Source: Paralvinella palmiformis
Lineage: Eukaryota; Annelida; Polychaeta; Terebellida; Alvinellidae
Length of the DNA stretch: 64,000 nt
NCBI GenBank assembly: GCA_025642065.1
Contig: JAODUP010000161.1
Coordinates: 197,001-261,000 of the forward strand
Direction of reading: 5' to 3'
The position numbers and the translations under genes were made by a program. This document shows positions 46,974-62,590 of this stretch, piece by piece; position 1 is the first letter of the stretch; the number at the start of each line of letters is the position of its first letter. Under the pieces are notes generated by a model. It was not told the origin of the DNA and ran no database searches. It was given only the letters and a program-made list of their open reading frames with translations.

Positions 46974-47158
46974 TAATTTGTGGGTGTTGGTTTAAGTTTC
47001 ATTTATTGTTTTAGTATATCCATTAGGATAAGAATTCCTGACATCATTTCTTCATCTACGATTATTTTGACACAATTCTGTAATTTGTGGGTGTTGGTTT
47101 CAGTTTCATTTATTGTTTTAGTATATACATTAGGATAAGAACTCCTGACATCATTTCT
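46974..47158 (+). repeat. Tandem duplication, 107-bp spacing, covering a splice-acceptor-like site
   Basis: TAATTTGTGGGTGTTGGTTT starts at 46974 and again at 47081, and about 78 bp after each start match with few substitutions. Both copies contain TTATTGTTTTAG, a good acceptor sequence; only the second copy runs into the coding-like segment at 47122-47307. Confidence 0.85.
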
Positions 47159-47307
47159 AAATGGGAACTTTGTCATGAAACAAAACCAATATCTCTGGAA
47201 CAGCATCTGGTCGAATATATATTTTCCGAACCAACCTTTATGCCTTATAATCACGTTTCAGGAGGCATTGAAAATATCACCCGGAAGAAATCAACATTGC
47301 ATACGTA
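47122..47307 (+). CDS. Candidate orphan exon, function unknown
   Basis: Between a pyrimidine-rich acceptor (TTATTGTTTTAG, ending 47121) and a consensus donor GTAAGT (47308-47313) lies a 186-bp segment open in one frame, phase 2 at both ends. It reads IRTPDIISKWELCHETKPIS, then LEQHLVEYIFSEPTFMPYNH, then VSGGIENITRKKSTLHT. Composition and charge pattern look protein-like, but I recognise no domain and see no partner exon. It could be an exon of a gene extending outside the scanned similarity, or part of a decayed element. Confidence 0.35.
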
Positions 47308-47309
47308 GT

Positions 47310-47990
47310 AAGTCCGGAAAATATGCCACATAAATGGAAAAGAACCATTGGCAGAATAATCATCTCATTGAGTAGACAGAATAAAGGTGTAAGTTAGATT
47401 TATAAACTACTCTGACCTTCCGGAGGCTGATCCTCCTGATTGAGACTAACACAACAACAACAGGAATAGCAATAACGGTAGGAGTAGTAATTAATCATAA
47501 ATTAATTTATAAGCATAGGACTGATCATTTATTTGCTATTATAGGTGAGGCTCCGAATATCGAAACGATAAGTGGTCTACATCCGTTTAATAATGTGTTG
47601 GCTTAGCGCTTATCTATAACGTTAATGCATATGGGATCACCTGAATACCGAAACCACAACCAAAATACGTTCCCCTGAATAGAATAATTTTTTTATAATA
47701 TTATAAGGATCAATCAGTCAATTATTGAACGGTTAATATTACAGCGTTGGTATAAAGCTAGTCATTTGATGATATATCTCTCTGTTAAATTTTAGTCAGT
47801 ATAATCAGCCGTCTCTTCTGAACTTAGTTTTGTTGAGAGGCCCGACAGCAACATTTGGATGTTTCTTATAATTCAAATAATCAAAGGCAGCGATCATAAT
47901 CGAGAACTTGCTTAAGTTGTTTCAAGTAACATAACCATGAAGCGTGCATCACCACCTGTCCCCTCAAGTCTCCGCCCTTTATAACATATG
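47310..47990. other. Intergenic sequence between candidate exon and LINE
   Basis: Nothing recognisable; the last part may belong to the 5' region of the LINE that follows. Confidence 0.35.
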
Positions 47991-47995
47991 ACGAG

Positions 47996-50900
47996 ATGCA
48001 CATATCGGATCACAGGACAGTTGGACCCATTGTTGCCTCAACAATAGCAAACATGGCTATTGCCAATGGCACTACGTCAAGTGAAGATGATTCAGACGAT
48101 ACTATGTCTAGTTTCCAAATTTCACGTCGTCACAAGCGACGACTATCCCGACTCCGAAAAAAGAAGAATGAATTGTTAACTCGTGAACAGGCGCTACTGC
48201 AATCAGACAACAAAGTGCCAGTGACTGCCCCTATAGAAAGATCTAAGCATATGCCTGTGGTAGTTGCCAGTAATACAGCTACACAGTCATCAACCACTTA
48301 GATCGACAGTAGAAATATACATTGGAAATGCGTCGCCAAATACATCAACGGAAGGATATAATGCATCACTTGAATCACATAGATATTCAGGGGTCCCCAG
48401 TCGTCAAAATGTTCGTGATAAGTTCGACTGGAGATCATTCCACGTCACTGTGAACGACGAGCACAAGGATACGGTGCTTAACACGCAAAACTGGGACACC
48501 GGTATCTGCATTCGACCTTTTCGCGCCCGTCATGATCGCAACTCGACGCATCGCTTCACAAGAAGAAAATCAGCGAGCAACGTTCGAGCCGCAAACGTGA
48601 GACCCGCAAACGTACGACACGCAAATGTGCGACCCACAAACGTGCGAGACACAAACGTACCGACGCGCAGAGAATACTCCTGGAAGAAACAGCATGTTCT
48701 GACGGAATGAACGATACTACGACCAGGATCGGCGCAGTGACCGGTACGCACGCTGCACATCGCGCGAAGAGTATGACGACGAGTGGCCACGTCTCCCCAC
48801 TAGTGACTGGGAGTACAACAACCAGTACAACAACCATAACGGCGAGTACCCTTCCCATTATCAGTCGCTGGGCAGGAGCACCAAAACAATACGATCCAGG
48901 TACTGTGCCGAACCAAATCACCGCGAAGATAAATTTAACTGAATTAGACAATAATACTACCACGGAGATTAACGGTTTAAATGATAACTGTATATTCAAT
49001 GCAATCAAACAATTTATTTACAAAACAAGAAACAGCGTAAGATAGGTCATATAAATGTTAATAACATTAGGCACAAGTTTGAGCCTTTTAGGGAGGTTTT
49101 ACAAGTAAATATTTTGGATGTCTTAACTATTCAGGAAACAAAGATTGATAATTCGTTTCCAAATAATCAGTTTACTGTACCCATGTACAGGTTATACAGA
49201 TAGGACTTCAAAAATAATGAAGGTGATTTAATGATGTACATTAGGAATGATATGCCTCAATTTAGAAGATGTGATATTGAAGGTTTTTCCATTAATAACA
49301 CCAATGGTAGAATTGAAATTATTGCTGTTGAAATTACAATGAGCAAGGAAAAAATGGTTATTCATCAGTGTGTATAAACAGCTAAAGGTAAAGCTAAATA
49401 CTATTATAGAATATATAGATAATATCATGAACCAATGTGTAAATTGTAACTTTAATGTTGTATTAATTGGTGATTTTAATGTTAATGTGTTGAAGAAAAA
49501 TAATGATTTCAAAGATTGCATGGATGTTAATGGTTTGGGTAATATTGTAAAGAAGGCAACGTGTTTTAAAGGTGTATCTTCTCTTATTGACTTAATTATT
49601 ACAAACAGACCAAAACGTTTTAAAAATACTGTCAGTGTTGATACAGGGTTAAGTGATTTTCACTCACTGGTTTGTACCTCCACAAAGTTTCATATTCCTA
49701 AACAGAAGGCTACTACTTTCACATATAGGAGTTACAAGCATTTTAATAAAACAACTTTCTTACATGATTTATCTGCAATACCCTATCATATAACTGAAAT
49801 TTTTGATGATGTTGATGATGCATATTATGTATGGAATGAGTTAATAATGCAAGTAGTGAATGAACATGCTCCTGTAAAATGTAAGACGATCAAAGGTACC
49901 AGAGTTCCATACACGAATGGTGAACTACGAAGAGCGATACATGTAAGAAATATGTTCAAACGTAAATATGATAAATTTAAAAGTACTGGTCACTGGCAAC
50001 AATACAGAAATCAAAGACATTTGGTCACAAAATTAAGAAAAAAAAGTATGAACATATTTTTGGGCAGTAAATGTAGTGCAACCTCTGGAAGTGGAAAGGA
50101 GTTCTGGGAAACAGTAAAACCTCTTATTTCAAATAAATCTATCAATAAAAATGATAATATAATATTACTGACCAATGAAAATGTTGTAACACATCAAGAC
50201 AAGGTAGCTACTGTTTTTAATGATTATTTTACCAATATGGCCAAAGATATAGGTTCTGATGATTGTATTAATGTATATGATAATGTATCTTCTTGTGTGA
50301 CGAAACATGACCAACATGATAGTGTTAAAAATATAAAACACTTTATGGAAACATTTGGTGAACATGTTGATTTTTATTTTCATGATGTAAGTATTGATGT
50401 AGTTAAGTCACATTTGTGTAATTTAAAAACCAATAAAGCCACAGGGTGTGATACATTGCCTGCTAAATTATTAAAAATGGGATCAAATATATTATGTAAT
50501 CAAATATGTTATTTATTGGATATGTCACTAACAACATGTACATTCCCAAGGTTTCTAAAATATGCGGAAATATGTCCTATTCACAAGAAGGGAAACAATC
50601 TAGATGTTTCAAACTATAGACCAGTCAGCATTCTACCCAGTATGTCAAAGATTTTTGAGAAAGAAATCGTAAATCAGGTGTCGGTATATTTTGAAAAGGT
50701 TTTTAGCCCTATATATCTGGGTTTAGACAAGGACATAGTTGTGAAACTGTTATCTTACGTCTGGTTGAAAATATCAAGAAATCAATAGAAACAGGTAAAG
50801 TAGTGTGTGTTGTCCTAATGGATCTCTCTCGTGCTTTCGATTGTATACCCTATAAACTATTTATATCTAAACTACGAGCATATGGTTTATCACAATCTGC

Positions 50901-51945
50901 ATGCGAATTATTTCTCAGTTACTATCGAGATTGTAAACAACGAGTAAAATTGGGTAGTGTTAAAAGTGAATGGGAAAATGTTTACAAAGGTGCTGCTCTT
51001 GGATCCTTTATGGTTCCTCAGTCTTATAATGTGTTTACTAACGATATGTTATTTATATTAGAAGATGACGTTGATGTATACAATTACGCTGATGACAACA
51101 CATTTGTCTGTTCTGGCTATGAGTACGAGTCCGTCAAAGATAAAGTAGTACGCAGTGTAAACAATGTGATTACATGGTTTGAGAGTAATAATATGATGGT
51201 TAATCCTGATAAGTTTCAATGTATTGTTTTTGGCAAATATGAAAAGTTAGATAGTTTTAAGATAGGAAAACATGATATTGTTCCACAGAATAATGTCATG
51301 ATTCTGGTGTTAAACTTAGATAGTGAATTACATTTTGATACTCATACATCCAAACTTTGTCAGAAAGCAGGAAATCAAATTAATGTACTGGCTAGATTAT
51401 GTAATGTACTTGATGAGCCAAGTAAGTTTTTACTTTATACTAGTTTTATCGAATGTTATTTTAATTATTGTTCTGTTGTATGGCACTTCTCTAGTAAATG
51501 TAACACATATAAAATTGAAAAGCTTCAAGAAAAAGCACTACGATTTATTAAGTTGGACTTCAACAGTTCCTATAAATGATTATTAGAAAATTGTAATAAA
51601 CACGCACTTTATGTTGTACGGATTAGAAGGTTTATGGAAGCTGTATATAAAATTTCACATTGACAAGTACCCGCGGTATCTAAATGCTCTGATTAAGCAA
51701 AACAAAAAATTAAAAAATTACAAATTAATTTAAGATCTGATAATAATATATGTATCCCACAATATAAAACCGTCAAGTATGGTAAGAATTCTTTTACCTA
51801 TTCTGCACCATTTTATTGGAATAAGTTGCCAAATATAATACGAAATGCCCGAAGCTTTAGTAGTTTTAAGACCCTTCTTCTTGATTGGGTACCATCCTGT
51901 AAATGTGGATCATGCCTACAATGTAATATTATTAATAGGTGAACT
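47996..51945 (+). mobile_element. Near full-length APE-type non-LTR retrotransposon, frameshifted
   Basis: A 5' region (47996-49045) has basic, Ser/Thr/Arg-rich frames that fit an ORF1-like protein. The APE endonuclease follows: IGHINVNNIRHKF and QETKID (about 49040-49150), GDLMMYIRND (about 49220), IGDFNVN (about 49466) and GLSDFHSLV (about 49643), with an in-frame TAG near 49201 and a frameshift near 49355. The RT shows NKATGCDTLPAKLL (about 50430), NYRPVSILPSMSKIFEK (about 50610), a stop near 50788, LMDLSRAFDCI (about 50815), a corrupted GAPQGS (GAALGSFMVPQ) and YNYADDNTF (51078). The C-terminal end reads YSAPFYWNKLPNIIRNARSF and C-x-C-x2-C (about 51800-51935). Codons are AT-rich like the surroundings. 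Several breaks mean it cannot encode an intact protein. Confidence 0.92.
48579..48668 (+). repeat. 15-bp minisatellite in the LINE 5' region encoding a five-residue repeat
   Basis: Five to six 15-bp units beginning AACGT, AACGT, AACGT, AATGT, AACGT at 48579, 48594, 48609, 48624 and 48639. In frame they encode repeats of the form N-V-R-x-[AT], giving an Arg-rich basic stretch in the ORF1-like region. Confidence 0.9.
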
Positions 51946-52018
51946 ATTTGTATCATATCATTTTATCATAAATATTGAATTTGTATAAAATCATATCATA
52001 TGTAATGTTCATTGCACT

Positions 52019-52375
52019 TGTTATTGTTTACACTTATTTATGTCGATGTAATAGTGATTGTCACTAATGTTATTGTTTACACTTATTTATGTCGATGTAA
52101 TAGTGATTGTCACTAATGTTATTGTTTACACTTATTTATGTCGATGTAATAGTGATTGTCACTAATGTTATTGTTTACACTTATTTATGTCGATGTAATA
52201 GTGATTGTCACTAATGTTATTGTTTACACTTATTTATGTCGATGTAATAGTGATTGTCACTAATGTTATTGTTTACACTTATTTATGTCGATGTAATAGT
52301 GATTGTCACTAATGTTATTGTTCACACTTATTTATGTCGATGTAATAGTGATTGTCACTAATGTTATTGTTACGC
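52019..52375 (+). repeat. 49-bp tandem repeat, seven near-perfect units
   Basis: Units start with TGTTATTGTTTACACTTATT at 52019, 52068, 52117, 52166, 52215, 52264 and 52313, nearly identical (one T-to-C change in the seventh), with a partial eighth from 52362. The array begins about 75 bp beyond the last coding remnant of the LINE and ends in an AATAAA-containing segment (about 52388) and CTCTTA units, so it may be the LINE's 3' UTR repeat. Confidence 0.97.
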
Positions 52376-53162
52376 TTTTATCGACTCTAAATAAATTTTT
52401 CTCACTCTTACTCTTACTAAGAAGAAATTCAAGTTTACAGAAAGAAAGAGAGAAAGAGAGAGGAACCAATGATCGTAACAAAAAAAAGGCCAATGCTGAA
52501 CGATAGAAATGTAAATATATTTACATATCTACAAAAAGATTAAAAACTAGCAAAAATAGTTGAGAAATGTGATATTCCATCGAAAAATACATAAATAAAG
52601 AAATACTGTTGTTTGTGATGACAATAAAGATACCGATAGTGTCAAAATTGGGTCGTGATGACATATAACCTATATTTTAACTTACCTGGATCGATCTGTC
52701 CAAAGTTCTGATAACAACAAGAGAATAATCAGTACTGTTTATTTGTTTTGGTGTTAAATATAGTCGATAATGTTTACCCGAAAATAGATAAAAGCAAATA
52801 GGGACTGCTATAATTTTCGTTTGAATTGGTCAATATTAGCTAATTAGATGCTCTTGATTTTAACATAATCTCTTTAAAGACCAACTTATACTGTTTATTA
52901 CAGTCACGTACACAGTCATCATTATCATTTTCGTCACCTTCACCATTATCATAACATGCTACTATTACATATTGCTGCCGCTATTACCGTTGGCATTATA
53001 CAAAAGTAATGTTAGTACTCTACTTATTACTGTAATGGGCAAATATATGTAATTAGCCAAAGTCGGGTATTATATACTAGTTATCGTTGCCTGTAAAATG
53101 TCCTGAACAAATATCAGTAAATATATACAAACATATATATAATTTAATCTTTACGTTAATCA
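52376..53162. other. AT-rich sequence, no gene seen
   Basis: Begins with CTCTTACTCTTACT units and a GAAAGAGAGAAAGAGAGAG tract near 52440; the rest is featureless. Confidence 0.4.
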
Positions 53163-53268
53163 CCCCCCCACACACACACACATACACACACACACACATA
53201 TATATATATATGCACACATAAACACACACACGCACACACACACACACGCACACACACGCACACACACG

Positions 53269-53314
<46 letters not shown>
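53163..53314. repeat. Compound microsatellite (CA)n-(TA)n-(CACG)n-(GA)n
   Basis: Starts with a C7 run, then CA, a TA tract near 53199-53211, CA/CG units and a pure GA tract at the end. Confidence 0.96.
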
Positions 53315-53316
<2 letters not shown>

Positions 53317-53980
53317 TCCGAGTTGAATGAGACTTATTTACGCGTCTGATTTATTTACTAGAATAAATGTAATTGCTGGCTTTACGATGAGTTAACAGCA
53401 GCATATTGGACAATATTGTACCACATATAGGCAAACAATAGCATAGAAAAAGTCTGTGGCCGAGGTGTTCATAGATAGTCTAGAATGTGCACTCGCCTCA
53501 ATTATACATGGGAATAGATGTAATTAATTTTCAAAATATCTTACTTTCCGTAATCTCTAAATGAACATTATTGAAGGTAATGGATCTCCATAAGCTATCT
53601 AGCCTATATAATGTATTAAATATATGACAAAATAACGTATATAAGGATGAATTTAAACCAGCTGTGTTGACGTCTTAGTAATATATATTTCACCGTGTGC
53701 ATTCCCTTCTCATTTCGATTCCTTCTTGGTTCTAACCAAATATAAAACTGCCGCATTATTTTGTTAACTAATTTATAATTAATGCAGAATAATTAGGTCT
53801 AAATATATTTACATTAATCATGTTGTATATATTGAGTTAAAGCTACCTAAAATAGTAGTGATATATTCTTTTAGTATATTTCCTCCACAAATAAATTATT
53901 TTAAGGCAACTGAATTATTCACGCATGAGGTAAATTGTCATAGCCGAATAAATCTCACATCTATAGTTTTCGTAGGATCA
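53315..53980. other. AT-rich sequence, no gene seen
   Basis: No coding or repeat structure recognised. Confidence 0.4.
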
Positions 53981-53982
53981 TG

Positions 53983-54022
53983 TAATCGATTACAATCGAT
54001 TACGATTACCGATTACAATTAC
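53983..54022. repeat. Cluster of ATCGATTA palindromic units
   Basis: GTAATCGATTAC followed by AATCGATTACG, ATTACCGATTAC and AATTAC. The units overlap as imperfect 12-bp palindromes with TAAT/ATCGAT cores, the core type bound by homeodomain and Onecut proteins. It may equally be a degraded short tandem repeat. Confidence 0.55.
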
Positions 54023-54044
54023 CCCAAACCCTGACTATTATTAG

Positions 54045-54237
54045 AGTTGAATCCACAAAATAATTGGGAGTCATGATTGATGAACATGTAACGTAGAGGG
54101 AACACATTAACACAGCGAAAAATAAAATATACAGAGGACCTGGTATAATTTGCGAGGCTAGAAAATTATTAAATATTACTACTCTTGTATCCCTATATGA
54201 TGCATTTAGATACCTAACTCTAATATCCTGTATTAAT
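54045..54237 (+). mobile_element. LINE RT C-terminal fragment, copy 1
   Basis: From AGTTGAATCCACAAAATAAT the three frames together give the post-RT motif order: VESTK-x-LGVMIDEHVTWREHI, KARKLLNI and TLVSLYDAFRY. It matches the sequence from 54649 at most positions and ends abruptly at dispersed repeat R copy 3. Heavily decayed. Confidence 0.7.
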
Positions 54238-54637
54238 TTAAATCTAAATATAAATACAACTATACATGCATCAATCTAATTATAAAATGTTCCATACTTC
54301 AACATACCGATACTTATATGAGTATATCTATGCATGTGTCTGGGCTACTCATCAGCCTGTGGGAACCAGCTAATTCGCTTTTCGTACGCGACAAATATGT
54401 CACGTCCACAGGGAAGCGGTTACATGCAGGCTACGTACAAAAGCACGTAAAACATACCATTTGGTACCGCAGCTAGCAGCAAAAAACACGTGCGTGTGGT
54501 TCAATGGCGACCTACTACATAATATGATAACTACTTTGACACCACAGTTTACATTCAACAGTAATTTCCTGTGGTCCAAAATAAACCTGTATATAAAACA
54601 TTTCGATACCTCAGATGCTGACCTCAGCTTTATTCTG
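54238..54637 (-). repeat. Dispersed repeat R, copy 3 (inverted)
   Basis: Reverse complement of copies 1 and 2; shared landmarks include ATAAATACAACTATACATGC (54251), AAAATGTTCCATACTTCAAC, CATGTGTCTGGGCTACTCAT and CAGCTTTATTCTGG (end). It gives the fullest view of the unit, about 400 bp, without terminal inverted repeats. It sits between two pieces of the same LINE region. Confidence 0.8.
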
Positions 54638-54648
54638 GCTATTGCTAC

Positions 54649-55185
54649 AGTTGAATCCGCAAAATAATTGGGAGTCAGTAACGTAGAGAGAACACATTAA
54701 TACAGCGAAAAATAAAATATCCAAAGGACCTGGTATAATTTGCAAGGCTAAAAAATTATTAAATATTAGTATTCTTGATGCATTTATATACATATGCCTA
54801 ATATATTGTATTGAAGTGGGAACCCTGTCATTATGCAAAGACGTTTTAATTAAAATTCAAAAAAGAATTGTCAGGGTAATGGTCTATTCATCTTACAATG
54901 TAGACACTCCACCAATTTCCCAAACAAAAACCGAATATTATGACATTTGACAATATCTATAACTACTTCGTATGTTTAATAATGTTTAAAGTGGCCAAGC
55001 ATATTAATTTTCAAACCTTTAATACAAGGTCAGCACAAAATTATAAAAAAAACACAACATAATTATAGAACTAGACATGTTGAGTTATACTGCACTCACA
55101 TAGTAAAGCCAAACTTGATGAGAAATTCAATAAGAAGTGCTGGTGTTCTCAGTTGGAATAAATATGCTGTATTAAGCTTCTAAAT
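54649..55185 (+). mobile_element. LINE RT C-terminal fragment, copy 2
   Basis: Begins with the same sequence as copy 1 (AGTTGAATCCGCAAAATAAT) but lacks two short segments present there and continues farther: KIQKRIVRVMVYSSYN and DTPPISQTKTEYYD (about 54850-54945), then a SIRSAGVLSWNKYAV end (about 55125-55170), the usual IQKR...WN C-terminal order of non-LTR ORF2 proteins. Full of frameshifts. Confidence 0.78.
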
Positions 55186-55239
55186 GGTAGCATGAAAATA
55201 TTGTCCTTTACTACTGGTTTATTTGCTTTATCTTACACA

Positions 55240-56507
<1,268 letters not shown>

Positions 56508-56571
<64 letters not shown>
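56508..56571. repeat. (TA)n microsatellite
   Basis: About 32 TA units. Confidence 0.97.
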
Positions 56572-56576
<5 letters not shown>

Positions 56577-56752
56577 AAAGCTTGAAGTCGAGCACTTTAA
56601 AGAATATTCCTGTGAAGGTCTACTTCGTGCTTTGGCCCATATATAGTCCCAATTATAGTCCCACCAACTATCAGATTCACCGCTATATAGGATCAGAGTT
56701 TTCTATAACGAAATATCCAACCCCATTGCGTAATTATGAGGTCTGTGTGACA

Positions 56753-56787
56753 TTGCGCTAGTGGCTCCGCCCTTGTGGCTGCGATGC
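56753..56787 (+). repeat. 35-bp GC-rich motif, inverted copy near the THAP first exon
   Basis: Contains TAGTGGCTCCGCCCT followed by GCGATGC. The same 35-bp pattern, with about eight differences, occurs in the opposite orientation at 59230-59264, so the two face each other across the THAP exons. Confidence 0.65.
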
Positions 56788-57519
56788 ATCCCATCTCGCT
56801 GATCGACATCAGCGACGTAAAACATAGCCTCGAGCAGACAAGTGTTTCACCCCCTTTTTGCCATCAGAATACGCTAAATATACAAGATGTTCTGGTATCA
56901 ATAAATAATTGAGTTAATTGACTGTCTTCGTCACTGGACTTGATAAAAGGTGTAGGGAATAGCAATATATGTGAGACGATTATGTGTGTTGTACGTGCAT
57001 TTGAGGGCACCATGGAGACCGTCAAAAGTCGGGCGATGATTGAAGTTGTGGCTAGATCTAGGCCTATCCATAAACCCAGATACCAATTAATAGCAGATTG
57101 ATTTAGATATAATGCAACTAGTGTGCATTCCGCTATTTTATGAAAAAAGCCTCAAGCATAAGCCCCTTAACGTAGACTAAATACTTATTCAAGAATAGAC
57201 ACAAGTGTCTACACTGGTTTGATACAGGAATGGAGCCGCATAATGTAGAAGAAAAAATGGAGTGTATAGCTGAAATTTTGATTACGTTTTATATTTATAT
57301 AAACCAATTCATTTCTGCCACTTTCCATAAAAGTGTTTTTTGTCTTAGCCACCTTTGTGCACTAGTATCAGAGTATGGGCAGACCTGTAGCTAGCTTTCC
57401 CGATTCGGGGAGGGGTACTTGATATGTCTGTACAATGTGCACAGCACACCACCGTGTGGGAGACAGCACACTGGCCATATCAGCTATATATGGTTATCAT
57501 CTCTAGTTACCCTATTTAC

Positions 57520-59168
57520 CTAGCATATCTCATGAACAGGTTGAATTTGAAGTTTAGCTTTCTGGTGACATCTTATTTTTGAGATTGTTGGATGTAGTCC
57601 TCTTTCTCTGTGTGACAGGAAGAGCATGTCTCTCCTTCGGTGCAGGCCTACTGCTCGATACAAGTGGCCGAGTGTTGGCACATTTACAAGCGTTGGCACA
57701 GCAGCTGGAATCTGTAAATTATATACATCGTAATGCATGAGATAAGCAAATGCATGATTTGTTTGTAAGTAATCTTTACTCATTTTCTAAGTTACCCTAT
57801 TGTCCATGACAGAACTATTTCTCGAACAGGAAATATAACATTTACTGGTCACTCTATGTGTATATTCATGATATACACGAATATCTACAGTGTACTATTT
57901 CATCACCTTAATTAAATATAAAGCTTATTTACCAGACCTTTCTTCTCTGAAGCATTCATAGACATTACATCATCGAAATGTAGCTGACATACATAGCAGT
58001 TCCTGTAAAGATAGGTACCATCTTTCAAATGCAGGTCCTCTCTCCGGAGATTTATCGCCCAAGTCTTTGCCCTGAAAAAATATGAAGTTTGAGTTGGTAG
58101 TTATTTTCAGATATGCCTTTCATGCCTTAAAACCATAATAAAAACAACAAATTTCAAATATAGACTCTATATATGGAATGTTATTTTCAAAAGACCTCTA
58201 ATTTGAGCTGACCCATTCTGAATAGGACACAACAAATAAAAACTTGAATTCTTGCTTCACTGAATTTGGTTTAATAATTAAAATTATAAAAATTATAATT
58301 TGAGGAAACTGGTCAAACTCTCAAGGAGGACATTATTATGGAGAGGTGGGGGGGGGAGACATGTGACATTCATTGGCAAATAACATTATAGAAAAATGAG
58401 AACATATCCTGTAATGCTGTTTCCTGGCAGAAGAATGTAGACCGTGTCCTGATGACCGTGTTAATCACTTAGCCCTGATCGCCCTATTTTGATTTGGGCT
58501 GTCTAAGAAAACAGGCTTATGAATATTATTCTATTATATCAGGTGGACCGGCGAATGACAGTCCACCCTGATATAAGAGATTAATGATAAGCCTGTTTTC
58601 TTGGGGATAGATCTCTAGCTAAATCATAAATAGGGTAATCAGGGCTAAGCACATGTATCTGACCGAAATATCAAGCCCCCCGATAAAAATATAGGAGGGG
58701 GTCTTGATATTTCGGTCAGATACAACGTGCCTGCGGGGTTAAGTTGGTTTTTCTGAGCTAGAACCTACATGTACATTTACTATTTAACGTGTTTTGTTAG
58801 GCCTAGAGTTAAAAACAACAGATATATGATGGCAGATAGGGTCAGTGGCAGTAACTCACATGCATAATTAAATATACCCCTAAACCCGTTTAACAGTTTA
58901 CGGCTTCATCAGTCTTGACATGATTAACAGGCAACAGCTGATCTGTGTAACCATTTTAAACAAAAATCCCAGTGTTGATGGAGCAACCGTGAAAAATGTG
59001 CCTAGATTTGATCAACCCACAGGGAACACCTAGTACACCATGAGCATCCAGTTATAGATCTTACTTTGCAGTATGTTTCGGGAATCTGAAAACATGTAGT
59101 GTAGGATTCCTCTTACGACAATTGGAGCAGTTTATGGCTGCACAGAAGTAACCACTGCCGCTCCAACT
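57520..59168 (-). CDS. THAP zinc-finger protein, three exons, start not found
   Basis: Minus-strand exons 59168-59065, 58071-57933 and 57711-57520 join through GT-AG introns (phase 2, then phase 0) to give a THAP domain: C-x4-C in FCAAINCSN, FRFPKH, the invariant Trp in AKTWAINLRRED, C-x2-H in CYVCQLHFDD, and the closing AVPTLVNVP. THAP domains are DNA-binding zinc modules in transcription regulators and in P-element- and Kolobok-type transposases. About 60 residues of Arg/His-rich sequence follow to a stop at 57520; another donor could replace this end. Upstream of CAAINC the frame meets a TAA (59171-59169) just after an ATG in AAAATGGCTTCC, and a different frame there reads PAKVGAAVV, so either a 2-bp shift has broken the start or a separate first exon exists. 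A host gene, a domesticated transposase and a recent pseudogene all remain possible. Confidence 0.72.
58468..58649. repeat. Imperfect palindrome, arms about 80-90 bp
   Basis: Left arm 58468-58548 and right arm 58561-58649 are reverse complements with some mismatches (outer CTTAGCCCTGAT, middle AAGAAAACAGGCTTAT, inner TATCAGGTGGAC against ...CAGGGTGGAC), separated by 12 bp. It could fold into a long hairpin and is probably a foldback or MITE-type element. It lies in intron 1 of the THAP gene. Confidence 0.85.
58654..58724. repeat. Hairpin with 22-bp perfect stem
   Basis: Left arm 58654-58675 and right arm 58703-58724 are exact reverse complements; the 27-nt loop begins with CCCCCC and ends with GAGGGGGT, which could extend the stem. 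It starts five bases after the larger palindrome. Confidence 0.9.
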
Positions 59169-59229
59169 TTAGCAGGAAGCCATTTTTCAACAAAGCCGAG
59201 CTACGTTAGGGACTTGAGCCGTAAATCTG

Positions 59230-59264
59230 GCATCGCCTCCATCAGGGCGGAGCCACTATCGCCA
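59230..59264 (-). repeat. 35-bp GC-rich motif, inverted partner of 56753-56787
   Basis: On the minus strand it reads TAGTGGCTCCGCCCT then GATGGAGGCGATGC, about 60 bases upstream of the visible THAP first exon, so it may be part of that gene's promoter or the terminal repeat of an element. Confidence 0.6.
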
Positions 59265-59281
59265 GGGCCCGCAATTGTTGG

Positions 59282-62590
<3,309 letters not shown>

